From the NCBI RefSeq assembly GCF_014066305.1, contig NW_023501071.1, forward strand, positions 434,001-498,000: a DNA stretch of 64,000 bases, written 5' to 3'. Shown one piece after another: positions 60,000-64,000 of the stretch. Within the stretch, counting starts at the first letter, position 1. Each line of letters opens with the position of its first letter. This stretch comes from Letharia columbiana. Taxonomy: Eukaryota > Ascomycota > Lecanoromycetes > Lecanorales > Parmeliaceae. The notes under the pieces were generated by a model, which saw only the letters and a program-made list of their open reading frames with translations, ran no database searches and was not told the DNA's origin. The position numbers and the translations under genes were made by a program.

Positions 60000-61601
60000 T
60001 CTTTAAAATCTAATATAAATTTATAAAAAGTAATTTATTTTTAAATCTAATTTCGAGATTAAGTTCGATTCTCGAATTTTAAAAAGTAAAATTATTTTAA
60101 TCTAAGATTTAGTTAGACTTATAAAATTAAAAATTAAAATTTTTAAATTATTAGAAAGTATAAAATTAAGATTTCTTATTAAAAGAAAGTAGTAAAATTT
60201 TAATAGAAAAAAGAGAAGTTATAGTAATAATATATTTTTAAAAATTTAATTAATTCTAAATTAATATAAATTATTAATTTTAATACTTATTACGAGTAAA
60301 GACTTATAAATTAAATTTATAACTTTTTTTTTAATTAGAGCTATCGAGTAAATTTAATAAGCGGTCTTTAGTAAGCGAACTTTAATAAGCGATATTTAAA
60401 TTCCTTACGCTTTAATAATTATAAGACTAAATTTAGAAATTCTTTTTTATTTAAAAGTATAAACTTTGTTCTAAAATTTAAAAAAAAAATCTTAAAAATT
60501 TATTAGAAAATAAAAAAGTTATTCTATATATTAATAATATATATCTAATATTTTTTAATTAGGGCTATTCGACTATCGAGCGAACTTTAATAAGCGATAT
60601 TTAAATTACTTACGCTTTAATAATTATAAGACTAAATTTAGAAATTCTTATTTTATTTAAAAGTTCAGATTTAGTTCTAAAATTTAGAAAAAAATCTTTA
60701 AAATTTAATAGAAGATAAAAAGGTTATTCTATGTGTTAATAAAATATATCTATTTTTTTAATAAGAAAGATATAAAAAAGAGAGATTTTAATAGTTACGA
60801 ATACTAATTTATTTATTCGCGATATTTTAATCGATTTAATTAAAGAGCGTATCGAACTCGAATTTATAATTAATTATATATATAAATTTAAGATTTTTAA
60901 ACTTAATTCTATCTTATTCTATTATATATATTAATAATCTTATTATTTTAATTACTATTATTATTTTCTTTATAATTTATAAAATATTTATAAATTTTAT
61001 AAATTTTATAAATTTTATAATTTAATAATTCTTATAATTTTATAATTTTTATAATTTTATAATTTATTTAGCGAGAGAGATTAATAGATTTAAATCGAGA
61101 ACGAAGCGAAATAGTTTAATTATTATTAATATTATTATTCTTCGATTATTTAAATTTATATAAAAGAGTATTTTTAATAAAGTAAATAAGTTTTTAATAA
61201 GCGATATTTAAATTCTCTATTTTTAAAAATTATTTTAAAATTAAATAATATATATCTATTTTTTAATTAAGACTATCGTGCGAACTTTAATAAATAATAT
61301 TTAAATTTCTTATACTTTAATAATTATAAGACTAAAATCTTTTATTTTTTATTATTATATAGTATAAGCTATATACTATAATTCGAAAAATAAATTCAAA
61401 AGCTTTAATAGAAAATAGTAAGGTTATTAAGGAATTAAAATAGAGTAAGATATTTTAATAGTTATAAATACTAATTTATTTATTTATAACAATTTAATTA
61501 ATTTAATTAAAGAGCGTAGCGAACTTAAATTTATAATTAGCTATATATATATATTTAAGATTTTATAGCTTAATCTTATCTTATTCTATAATATATATTA
61601 A
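60000..61601 (-). mobile_element. Helitron D2, split by a short Helitron
   Basis: Same block order as D1 (12,379-12,683, 15,033-15,333, 30,095-30,511). 5' end TTAATATATAT (complement) at 61,601. The 3' end near 60,000 is too decayed to fix. Confidence 0.55.
60293..60934 (-). mobile_element. short non-autonomous Helitron, 642 bp, inside D2
   Basis: CGAGTAAAGAC at 60,293, TATATATATTAA ending at 60,934. Host A 60,292, T 60,935. Confidence 0.75.
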
Positions 61602-61918
61602 TTAGTTATTAAAATATTATATTACTATATTTACTTTCTTATTTCTCATATTTATTTTTAATTAAAATACTTTTTTTATAATCGTTATACTAAAAGCACT
61701 AATAATTAAGAACTTATCTTATTCGATTTTCTTTGTAATTCTTTTTTAGAATTAGAAGACTCTAATTTTTTTTTTAATTTAAAGAATTAAATAGATAATT
61801 ATTTAACTAATTACTCATATTACAAAAAAGATTATTAAGACTTATATTATCTTTTAAATAGATTTCCTTAATATATAAATTAATATTATTATCTTTATAT
61901 AATAGTAGTATAATAAAA
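61602..61918. other. AT-rich stretch, nothing recognised
   Basis: Between two Helitrons. RIP-type composition, no repeat terminus or coding motif seen. Confidence 0.4.
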
Positions 61919-62258
61919 CGAGTTTACATTTATAAATTAAATTTATAATCTATCTTTTAATTAGAACTATCGAGTAAATTTAATATATAAATTTTAATAT
62001 TTTTATATTATTAAAAAGTGAAATCTTTATTCTATAATTAAAAAAATAACTTTAAAGTTTTAATAGAAAATAGTAAATTTATTAAAGAGTTAAAAGTAAG
62101 AGTAAGAGATTTTAATAATTACGAATACTAATTTATTTATTCGCGATAACTTAGTCGATTTAATTAAAGAGCGTAGCAAATTTTAATTTATAATTAATTA
62201 TATATATAAATTTAAGATTTTATAGCTTAGCTCTATCTTATTCTATTATATATACTAA
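61919..62258 (-). mobile_element. short non-autonomous Helitron, 340 bp
   Basis: CGAGTTTACATT at 61,919, TATATATACTAA ending at 62,258. Host A 61,918, T 62,259. Shortest copy in the window. Confidence 0.7.
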
Positions 62259-62672
62259 TTATTATACTTATTAATTTACTTCTTAAATTATTATATTAAA
62301 TAAATTTACTTAAAGTAATAATTTATTAATATACTAATTAGTATAAACTAAAACTTACTATTAATATATAATTTCTTTTAAAAAATTTATATAAATAAAA
62401 TTAAAAATTAAAAAATTTATTTTAAATCTTAAGCGCTTAATATAAAGTACTAGAAGATTTATATCTATTTTATAACTATATATTAAATTTTACTTACTTT
62501 AAATTTTAGAAATAAAAATCTTTACTTTTAATTGAGATAAAGAAATTATAAATTTAATATTAAATATTAATAAGAGTTATTTATTATTTTCTATTATATT
62601 TTAAATAATTAATAGTATATAAAATAACTAGTTTATTATTCTAAAAAATTATAATAAGTTATTATTATAAAA
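62259..62672. other. AT-rich stretch, nothing recognised
   Basis: Host sequence between two Helitrons. No feature identified. Confidence 0.4.
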
Positions 62673-64000
62673 TAAGTAAAGGCCTATGAATTAAATTCAT
62701 GAAGTTGAATTTTTTATTTTTCTAAGTTAAATGGAGTTGGATTTTTCTAAGTTAAATGGAATTTTAGCTCTAGCCCTAAGTTAAATCAAACTTTAATCGC
62801 TTACTATACGTTTTTAATCTACTTTTATTATTATAAAATTGATAAAGAAGGTGAAAGTCTTAATTCTAAGTTAAGTTAAACTCTATTTACTTTCTATACG
62901 ATAAATAGTTTACTTCTATTACTATAGATCGCTAATTAATTATATTCTTATCTAAGAAAGTAATATCTACTTAATAATCTTATTTTTAATATATCTTATC
63001 GGTCGAGTAGATTATCTTTTTAATAGATTATCTAGAATTATAATTAATAAATTAGTCTTACTAGTAACTTAGCTTAAGATTATATATAATTAATTATAGA
63101 TAAAGATCTCGAGATATAAATATAGGTCGATCTACTATAATAACTAATTTTAGATCTTATTAATCGTTATACTAAAGACTAATCGAATTAGAAATTAAAT
63201 ATATCGAAAGAAAGTATATAGATCGTTTAAATTAGGCGGAGCTAGAGGAATACGTAATATATAATATTATTTATTATTATATTCGCTTTTAAGAATATAA
63301 TAATCGAGTATCTTAGACTTAATATACTTAATTTATAGATATATTCTATTATATAGATTTATACGCTACTTTAAATTTCTTAATAATATTACTATATAAT
63401 TCTATTTTAACTTTAAATAATAAGATAAAAGTAAGATTAATTTAAAGGTATTTATTATTTTAGTAGATAGAAGAAAGCTATTTTCCTTATTAACGACTTA
63501 ATCTCTATTATTATAAATAATCTTAATTTTAGAGAACTTATTAAGAACTTAACTATTAAATTAAGCGATATTCTTATTAAGAATATAAAGAATTATTCTA
63601 AATATATAAAAATTAGCTATTCGATATAGGTTAAGATTATTATAAATAGTATTAATTAGTTAAGTAATAAAGTCGTCTAATAGTTATTCGATAGATTAAT
63701 TAATAGCTTCTCGTCCTTCGAAGCTTATTAAGATATTATTATCTATATCTAATAATTTTTAAACGAATTCCTTTATATTAATTTGATCTTAATTAATAAA
63801 ATTAAGATTTCGAAGTCTTATATTTTCTATTAATTTGAGGATTTAAATATAATTTTAAAGATAAAACGCCTTTAACGTAGTTTAAGCGATGCGATTTAAC
63901 TTAATACTTTTAATAATTAAAAGAATTTAATAAAAGTTATTATAGAAGTATATAATTATGTTATTAAAAGAAGTAAAGTTTTTTTAAATATCTTAAAGTA
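62673..64000 (-). mobile_element. second autonomous-type Helitron, cut by the window end
   Basis: 3' end at 62,673 (TAAGTAAAGGCC, then palindrome ATGAATTAAATTCAT, perfect here). Host A 62,672. Runs in parallel with the complement of 28,750-29,976 and continues beyond 64,000. Confidence 0.75.
62990..64000 (-). pseudogene. Helitron helicase C-terminal part (degraded, partial)
   Basis: Minus-strand reading near 63,070-62,990 gives TSKT.LLII followed by DDL, matching ITLSRVTSKASLLI...DDL at about 29,570-29,640 of the first copy. The match continues to the window end (63,830-63,900 against 28,760-28,830). More stops than the first copy. Walker motifs would lie outside the window. Confidence 0.7.

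Larger units (their letters stand above)
3060..64000. other. RIP-degraded AT-rich isochore, transposon-only
   Basis: Almost every CpA and TpG is gone, TpA is frequent, and remaining C is mostly in CG, CC or CT. That is the pattern of RIP in ascomycetes, which converts CA to TA in duplicated DNA. Outside the GC-rich island at 32,063-32,913 and a 12-bp repeat array at 47,307-47,590, no frame longer than about 60 codons survives. RIP strength is uneven: several short Helitrons (12,807-13,270; 54,613-55,222) and the Helitron 3' regions at 29,700-29,976 and 62,673-62,900 retain more CA/TG than their surroundings. Confidence 0.9.

Noticed and set aside
3060..64000. Mitochondrial or organellar DNA because of high AT
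   Set aside because: Recognisable nuclear transposons (gypsy, Helitron, pogo) and CA/TG depletion with CG retained indicate RIP, not organelle composition.

Overview
The window looks like nuclear DNA of a filamentous ascomycete with two very different compartments. Positions 1-3,050 have ordinary base composition, short introns with GTRAGT donors and CTAAC-type branch points, and one well-supported gene on the minus strand. From about 3,060 to the right edge the DNA is very AT-rich (by eye about 20-25% G+C, not computed). CpA/TpG are almost absent, TpA is abundant, and frames longer than about 60 codons are essentially missing. This is the signature of repeat-induced point mutation (RIP), so about 61 kb is a RIP-degraded, gene-free transposon block at the edge of an AT isochore.

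Layout. 1-98: probable 3' end of a plus-strand gene cut by the window edge. 505-2675: three-exon minus-strand gene for a 647-residue protein with N-terminal hydrophobic segments, family not recognised. 2,676-3,050: its upstream region, crowded with short tandem repeats. 3,060-11,900: degraded elements including a Fot1/pogo-type transposase relic (about 4,300-5,950), a fold-back element and a coding-type purine array. 11,905-57,415: one nested stack whose outermost member I infer to be a Ty3/gypsy retrotransposon read on the minus strand (called gypsy-2). Within it sit two more gypsy elements, many Helitrons, two copies of an unclassified inverted-repeat element (T), a DNA transposon, and one intact-looking 851-bp miniature LTR retrotransposon (TRIM). 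57,416-64,000: more relics and Helitrons, ending inside a second Helitron helicase copy that leaves the window.

The most informative content is structural. One Helitron family can be delimited to the base in 16 places. Copies share the 5' end TTAGTATATATA and a 3' end with palindrome ATGAATT-A-AATTCAT followed 13 nt later by CTCG/CTTA. They lie between a host A and a host T, without target duplication where a related unoccupied sequence can be compared. Two copies still show a degraded Rep/helicase gene. Removing the insertions rejoins the interrupted elements, giving five levels: gypsy-2 > Helitron D1 > Helitron B1 > autonomous Helitron > gypsy-1.

The only GC-rich island in the AT block is the TRIM at 32,063-32,913: 122/124-bp LTRs, perfect 5-bp target duplication, a related empty site at 45,860, and no RIP mutations between its LTRs. 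A 12-nt sequence inside its LTR is exactly complementary to a stretch starting 3 nt after the 5' LTR, where a primer-binding site belongs. That suggests Tf1-like self-priming.

Limits: protein assignments in the AT block were made by eye from degraded frames, reading RIP-type transitions back mentally. Ends of the gypsy elements are approximate unless stated; Helitron, T and TRIM ends are base-level proposals.
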